A stretch of DNA of 64,000 nt from Actinoplanes flavus (GCF_017592555.1 NZ_JAGFNS010000034.1:1-64000); one strand, 5' to 3'. Counted from the stretch's first letter, positions 1 to 8,618 are shown. Program-made: numbers and translations. The notes: a model not told the origin generated them from the sequence alone.

Positions 1-93
1 ACGGCCGCCGGTGATCACCGACGGCAGGTGCGGTGACAGCGATTCCCACTCGGCGTCGGTCAACTCATAGCGGCGGATCACGCCGTACATCAT
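1..93 (-). mobile_element. IS5-family transposase, N-terminal part (cut by window edge)
   Basis: Reading the minus strand from the ATG at 93 gives MMYGVIRRYELTDAEW followed by ESLSPHLP. The block YELTDAEW..L.P.LP is the hallmark start of IS5-group transposases (DUF4096 helix-turn-helix N-terminus). Only 31 codons are inside the window; the DDE catalytic part would lie to the left. No ribosome site stands out upstream. The element's outer end should lie between 94 and about 137, just before the next gene, but I could not define an inverted repeat. Family call is firm; intactness is unknown. Confidence 0.75.
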
Positions 94-137
94 CCATGGC
101 CATGATCCTTTGAAGACACGGCCTAGGATCTTCGGTC

Positions 138-1094
138 ATGGTCCGGACCACACCACCGCGCCCGTTCGACATCACCGACGTCTTTCCCGAGCTCAGGGAG
201 CACCGGGGGACGACCACCCGGCTGCACCCCCGCACGGGAACGCCCACCAGCGCCGACAGCTCGGTCGGCGGCCCGTTGTTGTGGCCGGCCGACGAGCCGT
301 GGCCGATGTGCAGCGACGGCGACGGCCATTTCCTAGACAAGCTGATGAAGCCTGCGGCGGTCCGCCGCAGCCGGGAGATCTACGAGGCGGCCGAGCACCG
401 GTCCAGCTTTACCGACGAGGAACGGGCCGAGCTGGCGTCCCTGGAAGTCCCCGAGCCGGAGGAACTGGTTCACCGGCCGGTGCCGCTGATCCCGGTGGCT
501 CAGGTGTACCGCCGGGACGTGCCGGGCTTCATCGGCCCCGACGATACGGACCTGTTCCAGGTGCTGTGGTGCCCGCTGGGCCACGCCGACGAGGACGCCC
601 CCAAGATCGAGCTGTTCTGGCGACACACCGCCGACATCACCCGGCCGCTCCAGACCGCTCCCGAACCACCCGCGGTCGAGGAGGCTTACCTGCCGAACGC
701 ATGCGTCGTGCATCCGGAACACTTCGTCGACTACCGGTACTTCGAGATGCTCCCCCGGGATCTGCAAGCCCGAATCTCCGCCTGGGAGAAGGAAACCGGC
801 GGCCCCGACTATTCGAAATGGTCCGCGGTCCCCGGTTGGAAGGTGGGCGGCTTCCCCTCCTTCCGGATGAGCGGCCCCATATCGATGACCTGCGAAACCT
901 GCGACACCGAAATGTCCTTGCTCTTCGCCGTCGGCCACGGCGAATGGGATGAGGCAGGCTACTGGTGCCCCCTCGAAGACCCAGTCGACCTGTCCGACCC
1001 CCTAACCGGAATCTTTATTGGCCGCGGCTTCGACTGGTACATCCTCCACTGCCCCGTCTCCCCCGACCACCCGTTCTCACCCATGATGCAGTGA
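138..1094 (+). CDS. DUF1963-like conserved hypothetical protein
   Basis: The protein has 318 residues and no signal peptide or membrane segment. Near residues 42-56 it carries VGGPLLWPADEPWP, a pattern typical of DUF1963/YwqG-type cytosolic proteins of unknown function. A CETCD pair of cysteines near residue 254 is followed by a Gly/Trp-rich stretch, the kind of small metal knuckle seen in actinobacterial members. The ATG at 138 is the first start after the upstream IS fragment; only a weak AGGATC precedes it. It stands alone between two mobile-element scars. Function is not known. Confidence 0.7.
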   Translation: MVRTTPPRPFDITDVFPELREHRGTTTRLHPRTGTPTSADSSVGGPLLWPADEPWPMCSDGDGHFLDKLMKPAAVRRSREIYEAAEHRSSFTDEERAELASLEVPEPEELVHRPVPLIPVAQVYRRDVPGFIGPDDTDLFQVLWCPLGHADEDAPKIELFWRHTADITRPLQTAPEPPAVEEAYLPNACVVHPEHFVDYRYFEMLPRDLQARISAWEKETGGPDYSKWSAVPGWKVGGFPSFRMSGPISMTCETCDTEMSLLFAVGHGEWDEAGYWCPLEDPVDLSDPLTGIFIGRGFDWYILHCPVSPDHPFSPMMQ

Positions 1095-1349
1095 CAGCCG
1101 CTCCCGAAGCCCCACCTTCGGCAGCTTGACGGGATCGAGGTGGGGCGTGTCGCCTGGGCGGCCTCGGCGAGATCGAACAGGCTGTGCCGCCTGGAGCCCT
1201 CGCTGGATGCGATGCAGGGCGTCCGGTCGGGCCACACTCGCCAGGTCGCCACCGACATCCGCGCGACCCTGAGTCCGTCTCGCGGACGTGGCATCCCCAC
1301 CGTAAGCAAGACCGTGGGACGGTGTTGTAGCGGTGTAGCCAGCATTGGG

Positions 1350-1640
1350 CTCCGTGGTCGGTGTGCATGATGGCCCCGTCGAGGTTGCCGCGGGTCCGCT
1401 GCGCGGCGTGCAGGGCGTCGATGACCAGGTCGATGCGCATGTGATCGGCGATCGCCCACCCAGCCAGGCGCCGAGCCGGCCGCTTCAATGCCGACCGTGA
1501 CCGCACGCGCCGGCCGTGGACCGGCGCCACGACGTTCGTCGCCAAGCCGCACCCCAGCTGCGCAGGGTCTCCCGGTTGACGCCCAGGTCATCGGCGATCG
1601 ACGCCGGCAGTTGCGGTGGCGCGGGCACACGCTCCTGTGC
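1350..1640 (-). pseudogene. Collapsed IS3-family transposase remnant
   Basis: Two unconnected pieces of an IS3-type element are fused. On the minus strand 1610-1552 encodes LPASIADDLGVNRETLRSWG, the helix-turn-helix of an OrfA protein. About 70 bases later another frame encodes GWAIADHMRIDLVIDAL and then IMHTDHGAQ (about 1470-1350), the OrfB integrase core with its second catalytic Asp. The first catalytic Asp block and the OrfA/OrfB frameshift zone are missing, and frames are broken, so the element is dead. The stretch 1095-1349 downstream shows no gene; it may be the decayed 3' half, but I cannot align it to a transposase. Confidence 0.7.
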
Positions 1641-1824
1641 ACGCCGGTCAGCATCACCTTGACACCGGCGAGGACACGGCTTCCGTGAGTTTCAATGTCT
1701 CGGCATCCCAGCCAGGCGACGCATGCAAGAGAGCGGAAGATGAGCCGGAGACACTGCCGGAGAGTCTGGGCAGTTGCCGCTGCCAGGCCTGTCGGTCATT
1801 CCGCACCAGCGGCGGAAAGCATTC

Positions 1825-1871
1825 AACCCACACCAGAATCATCCAAAACGTGAATGATCTTGGTGTGGGTT
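1825..1871 (-). terminator. Hairpin terminator after tRNA-Leu
   Basis: AACCCACACCAGAATCAT (1825-1842) pairs with ATGATCTTGGTGTGGGTT (1854-1871) at 16 of 18 positions around an 11-base loop. It lies 4 bases past the 3' end of the minus-strand tRNA, as expected for its terminator; the following T tract is weak. Confidence 0.65.
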
Positions 1872-1875
1872 AACG

Positions 1876-1958
1876 TGTCCGAAGGGGGACTTGAACCCCC
1901 ACGCCCTTGCGGGCACTAGCACCTCAAGCTAGCGCGTCTGCCATTCCGCCACCCGGAC
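1876..1958 (-). tRNA. tRNA-Leu(GAG)
   Basis: An 83-nt class II tRNA. The acceptor stem GTCCGGG (1958-1952) pairs with TTCGGAC using two G-U pairs, and the discriminator base is A. The anticodon arm is CTAGC-TTGAGGT-GCTAG, giving anticodon GAG (Leu, codons CUC/CUU). A long variable arm GCCCGCAAGGGC and the T arm GGGGGTTCAAGTCCCCC follow. CCA is not encoded. The hairpin at 1825-1871 ends the transcript. A dead IS3-type element sits on its 3' side, a common place for insertions. Confidence 0.95.
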
Positions 1959-2082
1959 CTGCCCGAACAACATAACAACCCGCCGGCACGAGGTGTTGAT
2001 CGGGGGTGGGTACCGTACGGGCGTGACATCGGAGAGATCGACGACATCGAGTGGGTCTCATCATCGAACCGTGGAAGGCCTG

Positions 2083-2751
2083 ATGGACTACCTCGCCCTG
2101 CTGCACGACGAGTTCGCCGCCTTCCAGGCCTGCCTCGACGGGGACCTGACCGCGCCGGTGGAGCACTGCGGCGACTGGACGCTGCGTGACCTCACGATTC
2201 ACCTCGGGCAGGGCAACCTGTGGGCCGCCACCGCCATCACCGACCTGCGCGGCGACTACCAGCCGGAGCCGCCGCCGGAGGATCTGGCCGAATGGTTCGA
2301 GGGCACTGCCCGTACCCTCGAAAAGGCGCTCGAGCGTGACCCCGCCGCCGAGGCCTGGACCTTCGCCCCGCCGCGGACCGTCGCCTTCTGGCGGCGCCGC
2401 CGCTGCCTGGAGACCGTCGTGCACCGCTGGGACGCCGAACACGCTCTCGGCCGCGCCGGTGTACTCGGCCCGCAGCTGTGCGCCGACGGCATCGCGGAGG
2501 TCATCGAGGTGTTCGTCCCTCGGATGATCAAACGCGGACTCGCCGCCGAACCGCAGGCGGCCGTCCGGTTCACCGCCACCGATGTCGGCGCATCGTGGGT
2601 GCTCGGACCGGGGGAGCCGGTCGCCACCCTGACCGGTACGGCGCAGGAGCTGATGCTGGCGCTGTGGAACCGCCGCCCGCTGCCGTGGGAAACGGTCACC
2701 GGCGACGAGGCGGCCGCCCGTGCGGCGCTGACCGGCCCCCTCGTGCCCTGA
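2083..2751 (+). CDS. Maleylpyruvate isomerase/DinB-like mycothiol-dependent family protein
   Basis: The 222-residue protein fits the actinobacterial maleylpyruvate isomerase superfamily (TIGR03083-like). An N-terminal DinB-type helical bundle includes CGDWTLRDLTIHLG, with the metal-binding His region. RRRCLETVVHRWDAE supplies the second metal-ligand region, followed by a C-terminal SCP2-like domain. Members use mycothiol or bind a metal in detoxification; the substrate here is unknown. I chose the ATG at 2083 because GGAAGG sits 4-5 bases upstream. In-frame GTGs at 2023 and 2071 are alternatives. It ends 7 bases before the convergent patatin gene. Confidence 0.75.
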   Translation: MDYLALLHDEFAAFQACLDGDLTAPVEHCGDWTLRDLTIHLGQGNLWAATAITDLRGDYQPEPPPEDLAEWFEGTARTLEKALERDPAAEAWTFAPPRTVAFWRRRRCLETVVHRWDAEHALGRAGVLGPQLCADGIAEVIEVFVPRMIKRGLAAEPQAAVRFTATDVGASWVLGPGEPVATLTGTAQELMLALWNRRPLPWETVTGDEAAARAALTGPLVP

Positions 2752-2758
2752 CCGATTG

Positions 2759-3586
2759 TCACCAGACGGCGCGGACCGCCTCGGCGAGTTCCGTGCCCTG
2801 CCGCAAGCCGGCACGCACCGACGCCGGGCGGGCCGCCGGGTCCATGAAGTCGCGGCCGAACGCCTCCAGCGCGGCCGCGTCCGGCTCGATGAGCAGCGTC
2901 TTCGCCGCGCCGGACGCGGTCATCTCGGCGACGATCCGGTCGCGGCCCAGCCACGCCAGCGGCGCGATCACCACGAGGCGTTCGGCGCCGGCGGCCAGGT
3001 CGGCGCCCGCGCCGAACCGGACGCCGCCGTCCATGTAGCGGCGTCCGTCGATGGTCACCGGCGGCATCAGGCCGGGCACGGCGCAACTCGCCGAGATCGC
3101 TTTCAGCAGGGGTACGCCGGACGCCGCGCCCAACAGCACATCCTGACCGTCGGCCGTGTCCACCACCAGGACGCGCAGGTCCCGGGCGGGCCACTCGTGC
3201 ACCGGCAGCAGCGGTTCCATCCGGGCCAGGTACGCCTGCTCGTCGACTGTGGAGGCGGCCAGCGCGAACTCGCCGACCCGGGCGCGCGCCTCCCGCGGCG
3301 GCACCGACGGATCGGCCAGCACCGCCATGGCGGCCATCGCGGCGCCGGTGTCCCGGCCACGGCGGCCGCCGCCCGTGCGTTCCTGCTCCTGCTGCTGGAG
3401 GGCGACCGCCGCCTCCAGGTCGGTGCCGGCGGCGAGGATCGCGCCGACGACCGACCCCGCGGACGTGCCGATGATCGTGTCGGCGTCGCCGAGTGGGACG
3501 CCCGCCCGCTGCAGGCCGCAGAGGACGCCGAGATGCCAGGCGATGCCGGTCACGCCACCGCCGCCGAGAACGAGAGCCTTCGTCAC
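2759..3586 (-). CDS. Patatin-like phospholipase
   Basis: A 275-residue patatin-fold acyl hydrolase. It begins VTKALVLGGGGVTGIAWHLG, the glycine-rich oxyanion-hole loop. It carries the nucleophile motif GTSAGS near residue 44, and YMDGG provides the Asp of the Ser-Asp dyad near residue 186. Members cleave acyl chains from lipids in the cytosol or at the membrane. The GTG at 3586 puts the oxyanion loop at the N-terminus as usual for the family; longer versions add sequence that does not look conserved. No clear ribosome site is visible. A TACCG-AA-CGGTA dyad lies directly upstream (about 3588-3599). Confidence 0.8.
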   Translation of the reverse strand: MTKALVLGGGGVTGIAWHLGVLCGLQRAGVPLGDADTIIGTSAGSVVGAILAAGTDLEAAVALQQQEQERTGGGRRGRDTGAAMAAMAVLADPSVPPREARARVGEFALAASTVDEQAYLARMEPLLPVHEWPARDLRVLVVDTADGQDVLLGAASGVPLLKAISASCAVPGLMPPVTIDGRRYMDGGVRFGAGADLAAGAERLVVIAPLAWLGRDRIVAEMTASGAAKTLLIEPDAAALEAFGRDFMDPAARPASVRAGLRQGTELAEAVRAVW

Positions 3587-3722
3587 GTACCGAACGGTAA
3601 CGACACGGCGCCAGAGGTCAAGAATCCTCCGTACGCCGACATGCGAGAAGTTCCCAGGTTTTCCGGCCGGCAGACGATATACCTGGAGAACTGCCATCCG
3701 AGATCGAGAATGGTGAGATGCG

Positions 3723-5222
3723 GTGACCGATCGGCACACGGCCGCCATCGAAGAGGCGTACCTGCTGATCGAGGCCGCTCAGGGGCACCACGACGCCGTC
3801 CGGGTGGAGGCCGCCGACCGGGAGGCCATCGACCACGGCTGGTACGACGTACGCCTGCTCCTGCACTTCGCCCGGTCTCTGGCCTGCCTGGAAGCCGGTC
3901 TCGACGACACCGAGCACGTCGACGCCATGCTCGCCGCCGCCGTCGCTCTCGGCAGCCCGGCCCTGCTCGCGCTCGCCCTCGCCGTCAAGGCGGACCGGCG
4001 CGCCAGGACCCATCGCACCAGCACCGACGGGGATTCGGCGTCCCGCTTGCTGGCCCAGGCGGTGGTGCTGCTCGACCAGCCCTCGGACGAGCCGGCCGCG
4101 CACCGGGCCGCTGCCCTGATCGAGGTCGGCTGCGTCGCCCACGAACTCGGGTTCTGGGAACTCGCCCTCGAATACTACGAACGCACCCGGCAGCTGATGG
4201 CCGGCGACACCAGCCCCACCGCGGTACGCCAGCGGCGCGTCGTGGCCGTCAACCGGCTCGACCTGTCGCTGGACTGGGCGGCCGGGCTCGCCGCGGTCGG
4301 CGACTGGCCCACCCGTACCGAGGACGTCGACGACCTGACCGACGCCGCGTGGCCGCCCGTCTGGGTCGTCGAGTTCCACGGCAATCGCCACCTGCTCGCC
4401 GCCGTCGCCGGGCAGCCCGCCGACCCCGGCGTGCCGGTCGACGAGCGCATCGCCACCCTCGGCGACGCGATCCGGGCCGCCCGCGCCGGCGACGCCGCCC
4501 GCGCCGCGCACCTGGCCGAACAGGCGACCGAGGACTTCCCCTACCAGCTGCCGACCCGCGTGTACCTGCTGCAACTCGCGCTCATCGCCAAACGGCCAGG
4601 GACCAACCCCACCGCGATCCGGTACGGCGACGAGCTCGCCCGACTGCACTGGAACGACCGGCTCGACCGGATGGCCGCCATGCGCGACGCCATCGCCGTC
4701 GAACGCCGCCGCCAGGAACACGAACGGCTCAGCCGGGACCTCGTCGTCGACGACCTGACCGGACTGGCCAACCGTCGCGGATACCAGGCCTATCTGGACA
4801 CCCTCGGCGCCGCCCCGGGCCACGGGTTCTACGCGGTGATGATGATCGACGTGGACCATTTCAAGAAGGTCAACGACCGGTTCGGCCACGACGTCGGTGA
4901 CCTGGTGCTGGTGCGGCTCGGGCAGATCCTCGCCGCCCAGGTCCGGCCCGCCGACCTGGCCGCCCGGCTCGGTGGGGACGAGTTCGTGGTCATCCTGGCC
5001 GAGGTGCTGCCGGGTGTGCCGGAGGCCCGGGCCGGACAGATCCTGGACGCGGTCCGCACACATCCGTGGAGCGAGATCGCGCCCGGCCTCACCGTCTCGG
5101 TCAGCATCGGTGTCCACCACGGCGGCCGGGCCGAGCTGCCGGCCCTGCTCTCCGACGCCGACCGCAGCCTTTACGAGGCCAAACACCACGGCCGCGGCCG
5201 TGTCGAGGTCGCCGCCGGATAG
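3723..5222 (+). CDS. Diguanylate cyclase with TPR-like N-terminus (GGDEF)
   Basis: A 499-residue cytosolic protein expected to make c-di-GMP from GTP. Residues 1-335 are helical and resemble degenerate TPR repeats rather than a PAS, GAF or membrane sensor. The GGDEF domain follows from about residue 340 (DDLTGLANRRGY), with MMIDVDHFKKVNDRFGHDVGD and an intact active-site GGDEF at 417-421. RPAD at 408-411 is five residues before it, matching the inhibitory I-site (RxxD) for product feedback. The start is GTG at 3723. It ends 1 base before the convergent hydrolase gene. The input signal is unknown; a protein partner is likely given the helical N-terminus. Confidence 0.85.
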   Translation: MTDRHTAAIEEAYLLIEAAQGHHDAVRVEAADREAIDHGWYDVRLLLHFARSLACLEAGLDDTEHVDAMLAAAVALGSPALLALALAVKADRRARTHRTSTDGDSASRLLAQAVVLLDQPSDEPAAHRAAALIEVGCVAHELGFWELALEYYERTRQLMAGDTSPTAVRQRRVVAVNRLDLSLDWAAGLAAVGDWPTRTEDVDDLTDAAWPPVWVVEFHGNRHLLAAVAGQPADPGVPVDERIATLGDAIRAARAGDAARAAHLAEQATEDFPYQLPTRVYLLQLALIAKRPGTNPTAIRYGDELARLHWNDRLDRMAAMRDAIAVERRRQEHERLSRDLVVDDLTGLANRRGYQAYLDTLGAAPGHGFYAVMMIDVDHFKKVNDRFGHDVGDLVLVRLGQILAAQVRPADLAARLGGDEFVVILAEVLPGVPEARAGQILDAVRTHPWSEIAPGLTVSVSIGVHHGGRAELPALLSDADRSLYEAKHHGRGRVEVAAG

Positions 5223-5223
5223 G

Positions 5224-6075
5224 TCAGGCGATCCGGGCGCCGCGGGGCATCCGGGCGATCACGTCGTCCCAGATGCCTTCGGGCAGTTCGTGGCCGACAC
5301 CGGGATACTCGACGAACTGCGCGCCGGGGATCTGGGCGGCCAGATCGCGGCCCGCGCTCGGCTTGAGCATCGGGTCGTCGGCGCCGGAGACGACCAGTGT
5401 CGGCGCGGTGATGCCGGACAGCGGCGGCAGTTTCACCGCCCGGGCGGCGGCCAGGTGCCGCCGCGTGGTCCGCGGATCGCGCGGCGAACGCTGGTGGCCG
5501 AGGGTCGCCGCCGCCCGGACCCACTCCTCCGGGAACGGATAGCCGGGGGAGGACTGCACCCGGTAGATGGTGACCTCGTTCTCGATCTTCTGCTGCTCGG
5601 TGGTGGCCTTCGGCAGCTTGCGGAACTCCTTGAACAGGCCGAACTTGAGGTAGCGCAGCGTTCGCAGCACACCGGCGGTAGCCGGGCTGCTCATGCAGAG
5701 GGTGAGGCCGCGGACCCGGCCGGGGTGCAGCAGCGCCATGCCCTGCGCGATCGCCGACGTGCCGCCCAGGACGTGCGCCTCGGTCCAGCCGAGCGCGTCC
5801 ATCACCGCGAGCCCGTCGTCGATCATGTCGTTCATCGTGTAGAGAGGGCCGCGGGTGCCCTTCACCGGTTCCGGATAGTGGGTGGACAGGCCCGTGTCCC
5901 GGTTGTCGTAGCGGGCCACGTGGAAGCCGGCCTCGACCAGGCGCTCGCAGAACGCGTCGTTCCACCAGACCATCTGGTAGTCGATGCCCAGAACCAGCAG
6001 CAGCGGCTCTCCGGCGGTGCCGAACGTCTCGTACGCGATTTGGGCGTCACCGTTGGTGACGTACTGGATGGTCAT
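5224..6075 (-). CDS. Alpha/beta hydrolase with atypical nucleophile elbow
   Basis: A 283-residue alpha/beta-hydrolase. It shows the oxyanion strand PLLLVLGID, RYDNRDTGLS, an acid residue in VVSGADDPM and the catalytic His in GVGHELP. The nucleophile region reads HVLGGTSAIAQG, so the usual G-x-S-x-G is shortened: Ser is kept but the +2 Gly is Ile. Activity is therefore uncertain. The ATG at 6075 is set by a perfect AAGGAGG a few bases upstream. It is divergent from a TetR-type gene, and two dyads in the shared promoter region suggest local repression. Confidence 0.8.
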   Translation of the reverse strand: MTIQYVTNGDAQIAYETFGTAGEPLLLVLGIDYQMVWWNDAFCERLVEAGFHVARYDNRDTGLSTHYPEPVKGTRGPLYTMNDMIDDGLAVMDALGWTEAHVLGGTSAIAQGMALLHPGRVRGLTLCMSSPATAGVLRTLRYLKFGLFKEFRKLPKATTEQQKIENEVTIYRVQSSPGYPFPEEWVRAAATLGHQRSPRDPRTTRRHLAAARAVKLPPLSGITAPTLVVSGADDPMLKPSAGRDLAAQIPGAQFVEYPGVGHELPEGIWDDVIARMPRGARIA

Positions 6076-6091
6076 GCCTGCCTCCTTTTTC

Positions 6092-6142
6092 ATGCACTCG
6101 CATGATAACGAGGTTTGGCCACTCCTTGCAATGCGCCCGCAT
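6092..6142. promoter_or_regulatory. Paired ATGC-N4-GCAT operators between hydrolase and tetR
   Basis: Two copies of a dyad, ATGCACTCGCATGA (from 6092) and ATGCGCCCGCATGA (from 6131), each reading ATGC-N4-GCAT, lie 39 bases apart between the divergent starts at 6075 and 6160. This spacing and symmetry suit a pair of TetR dimers controlling both promoters. Inferred from sequence only. Confidence 0.6.
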
Positions 6143-6159
6143 GAGATAGGTTCGGTGCC

Positions 6160-6753
6160 GTGCCGAAGCAGGTCGACCACGAACAGCGCCGCCGCCTCCT
6201 CGCCGAAGCGGTCTTCGCCGTCATCGGAACCCGCGGATTCGAGGCCGTCAGCCTGCGCGACGTCGCCGTACAAGCCGGCGTCTCGATGGGCACCGTGCAG
6301 TACTACTTCCCGACCAAACACCAGATGCTGCTGTTCGCCCTCGGCCACATGCGCCAACGGGTCCTCACCCGCATGCAGGCCACCCTCGCCGCCCTGGACA
6401 GCCCCACCCGCCGCGACGTGATCCGCGCCGCCACCGCGGTGATGCTCCCGGTCGACGAACCCGGCCGCGAGGAGGCGTGCGTCAACATCGCCTTCTTCTC
6501 CGCCGCGACGGTCACCCCCGAATACGCCCAGCAACTACGTGACGGGTACGAGCGCATCCTCACCGTCTCGACCGCCAACCTCCGCGAGGCGGCCCGCCTC
6601 GGCGAACTACGCGACGGCATCGACCCCGATCGTGAGGCGCCCGCCCTCTACTTCCTCACCCAGGGACTGGTCGGCCCGATCCTGATCGGCCTCTACCAGC
6701 CCGCCGAGGCCATGTCCCTGATCGACGACCACCTCGACCGCCTGTTCCGCTGA
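6160..6753 (+). CDS. TetR-family transcriptional regulator
   Basis: A 197-residue TetR repressor. The N-terminal helix-turn-helix covers residues 8-55 (AVFAVIGTRGFEAVSLRDVAVQAGVSMGTVQYYFPTK in part). The helical C-terminal ligand domain is of the kind found in short AcrR-like regulators. The start is GTG at 6160. It probably binds the two ATGC-N4-GCAT sites at 6092-6142, repressing itself and the divergent hydrolase until a small hydrophobic ligand binds. The ligand is unknown. Confidence 0.88.
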   Translation: MPKQVDHEQRRRLLAEAVFAVIGTRGFEAVSLRDVAVQAGVSMGTVQYYFPTKHQMLLFALGHMRQRVLTRMQATLAALDSPTRRDVIRAATAVMLPVDEPGREEACVNIAFFSAATVTPEYAQQLRDGYERILTVSTANLREAARLGELRDGIDPDREAPALYFLTQGLVGPILIGLYQPAEAMSLIDDHLDRLFR

Positions 6754-6781
6754 CCGGCCGGGCAGCCGCCGGAATCACCCG

Positions 6782-7768
6782 TCAGCCCGCCGGTCGCACC
6801 GCAGGTTCGAGCAACGACACGGTTCGCCGGTCGGCGTCGAGGGCGGCTCGGATGCCGACCGGCATCGGAAGGTTCGGGCCGGCGTGCCCGATGTCGACGT
6901 TGCCCAGGACCGGGATGTCGCGGTCGCCGAGAACCTCGAGGACGATCTCGGCCAGTGTGGGGGAGACGCCGGGCTCCAGGCCGTGAATGTCGCGCGGGAC
7001 TCCCACGACCATCCCGGCGATGCGGTCGAGGACGCCGGCGTGGCGCAACACCTGCAGATAGCTCCACACGTGTGCGGCCGCGCCGCCGATCTCCTCCCAG
7101 AACAGTACGGCTCCCTCGTACCGGTCGGGGGGAAGCGCAAAGCGCGTCGCCTGGGCCAGGACGACGCGGTTGATCACCCCGCCGATCAGGGGGCCCTCCG
7201 CGCGGCCGGGACGCCAGCACTCCCAGGACGGGCGCGAGGGCAGGGCGCCGATCGGATCGGTGCTGGTCAGCAAACGGAGGTAAAGGTCTTCGAGTTCGGC
7301 CCGGCGGCCCGGCGGCGCCGCCTGCCAATGGCCGCCGAAGCCGGGAACGGCCATGTCGGCATGAAAACCGACCAGACCGGTACGCGCATGAAGAACCAGA
7401 TGCAGCAGCGAGATGTCGCTGTATCCCAGGAGGGGCTTGGGGTCGGCTCTGATCGCCTCGACGTCGATCAGATCGAGATAGCCGAGTGCTGTCTGGCCGC
7501 CGTCGCTCGCCACGATCGCGCGTACCTCGGGATCGCGCAGGAAGCCGTTGAGCTCGGCGGCGATCTCCGCCGGGGTGGCCGCGCTCCACCAGTGCCGGCG
7601 TCCCACCTCGAGCAGCGGGGCCCGGCGCACCCGGAAACCCATCCGCTCGAGCACGACGACCGTCTGCTCCACGTGTGGCTCGTGGATGTCGGGAAGCGGG
7701 CCGGAAAGGGCCGCGATCACGATGAGATCCCCGGGCCTCAAAGCACGCGGGCGCAGCGTGGGAAGCAT
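6782..7768 (-). CDS. S66-family LD-carboxypeptidase (LdcA/MccF-like)
   Basis: A 328-residue serine peptidase of family S66. These enzymes remove the terminal D-Ala from murein tetrapeptides during wall recycling, or cleave microcin C-type amides (MccF). The Ser nucleophile is in LLGYSDISLL, the Glu in LFWEEIG, and the His in NVDIGHAGPNLPMP. The N-terminal LRPGDLIVIAALSGP matches the family start. No signal peptide is seen, so it is cytosolic. The ATG at 7768 follows CGGGGACG. LdcA and MccF cannot be separated by eye. Confidence 0.85.
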   Translation of the reverse strand: MLPTLRPRALRPGDLIVIAALSGPLPDIHEPHVEQTVVVLERMGFRVRRAPLLEVGRRHWWSAATPAEIAAELNGFLRDPEVRAIVASDGGQTALGYLDLIDVEAIRADPKPLLGYSDISLLHLVLHARTGLVGFHADMAVPGFGGHWQAAPPGRRAELEDLYLRLLTSTDPIGALPSRPSWECWRPGRAEGPLIGGVINRVVLAQATRFALPPDRYEGAVLFWEEIGGAAAHVWSYLQVLRHAGVLDRIAGMVVGVPRDIHGLEPGVSPTLAEIVLEVLGDRDIPVLGNVDIGHAGPNLPMPVGIRAALDADRRTVSLLEPAVRPAG

Positions 7769-7949
7769 GCCGGCATCGTCCCCGCGAGGGTGACCGACCG
7801 CCACGGAATTACCCGGGCGGGCCGCCCTACCAGCGCGTTCAACAATCGTCCAAGGATCGTCCAGGACGGGCCGTCCACTCTGGCGAGTGTGGTGAAGGGG
7901 ACGGATCGCCGATCCGTCCGGCCACGCACTCTCGGGGGAAGGACCGATC

Positions 7950-8603
7950 ATGCACATCGACGTTCGTACCAACCGGTTCCGTCGGGTGGCCCTCTGGGCC
8001 GGCCCGGCACTATTGCTGCTGGCTTCCGCGTTTGCCGCCACACCGGCATCGGCGGCTGCCCTCGTTGTCGTGCCGCCCGGCTGCGGGCAGTACTCGGGCA
8101 TGATGGTGAACGCAAACCAGCTCTTCGACTTCTCCGCGGGTGGGCCTGTCGGTGCCCCCGGCGCGCTTTGGCCGGTACCTCAAGTCAACGACCCGATCGT
8201 CGTCGGCAGCAACTTCGCCGACTATGTCAGAGGCTCAGGCAACGACGACATCCTCTGCGGCCGGGGTGGCGGCGACGAAATCGAGGGCGGCTCGGGTGAC
8301 GACGTGATCTTCGGCGGCACCGGTGCCGACACGCTCAGCGGCCAGGAGAACGCGGACACCATCCACGGCGGCGACGACAACGATGCCATCTGGGGCGACC
8401 ACGTGATCCCGACCGGCTTCGACACCGGGGACACCCTGGAGGGCGGCAGCGGCTCGGACAGCCTGTTCGGCGGGCCGTGGGACGACACGCTCTCGGGTGG
8501 CGCCGGTGGCAGCGACAACGACTTCGGCGACGGGGGCGCCATCTCCGCCGTCGGGAACTCGTGCAGAGGTTTCGAGGTCGGGCCGTTGAACTGCCTGCCG
8601 TGA
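7950..8603 (+). CDS. Secreted RTX-type calcium-binding repeat protein
   Basis: A 217-residue exported protein. A signal peptide spans about residues 1-36 (basic start, hydrophobic core LLLLASAFAA, cleavage near ASAAA). Then come some 60 residues of unique sequence, then RTX nonapeptides of the GGxGxDxU type from about residue 90: GSGNDDILCGRGGGDEIEG, GGSGDDVIFGG and GGDDNDAIWG. These fold as calcium-loaded beta-rolls. A lone Cys pair near the end may form a disulfide. GGAAGGA precedes the ATG. No catalytic domain is present and no type I secretion genes are nearby, so it is a structural or binding protein rather than a hemolysin. Confidence 0.8.
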   Translation: MHIDVRTNRFRRVALWAGPALLLLASAFAATPASAAALVVVPPGCGQYSGMMVNANQLFDFSAGGPVGAPGALWPVPQVNDPIVVGSNFADYVRGSGNDDILCGRGGGDEIEGGSGDDVIFGGTGADTLSGQENADTIHGGDDNDAIWGDHVIPTGFDTGDTLEGGSGSDSLFGGPWDDTLSGGAGGSDNDFGDGGAISAVGNSCRGFEVGPLNCLP

Positions 8604-8618
8604 GCAACGACCGTGGCT

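Noticed and set aside
104..130. GATCCT/AGGATC inverted repeat as an IS end
   Set aside because: Only six base pairs and no matching second end is visible in the window.
5224..6534. 436-codon version of the alpha/beta hydrolase
   Set aside because: The extension would run through the operators and the tetR coding region; AAGGAGG sets the start at 6075.
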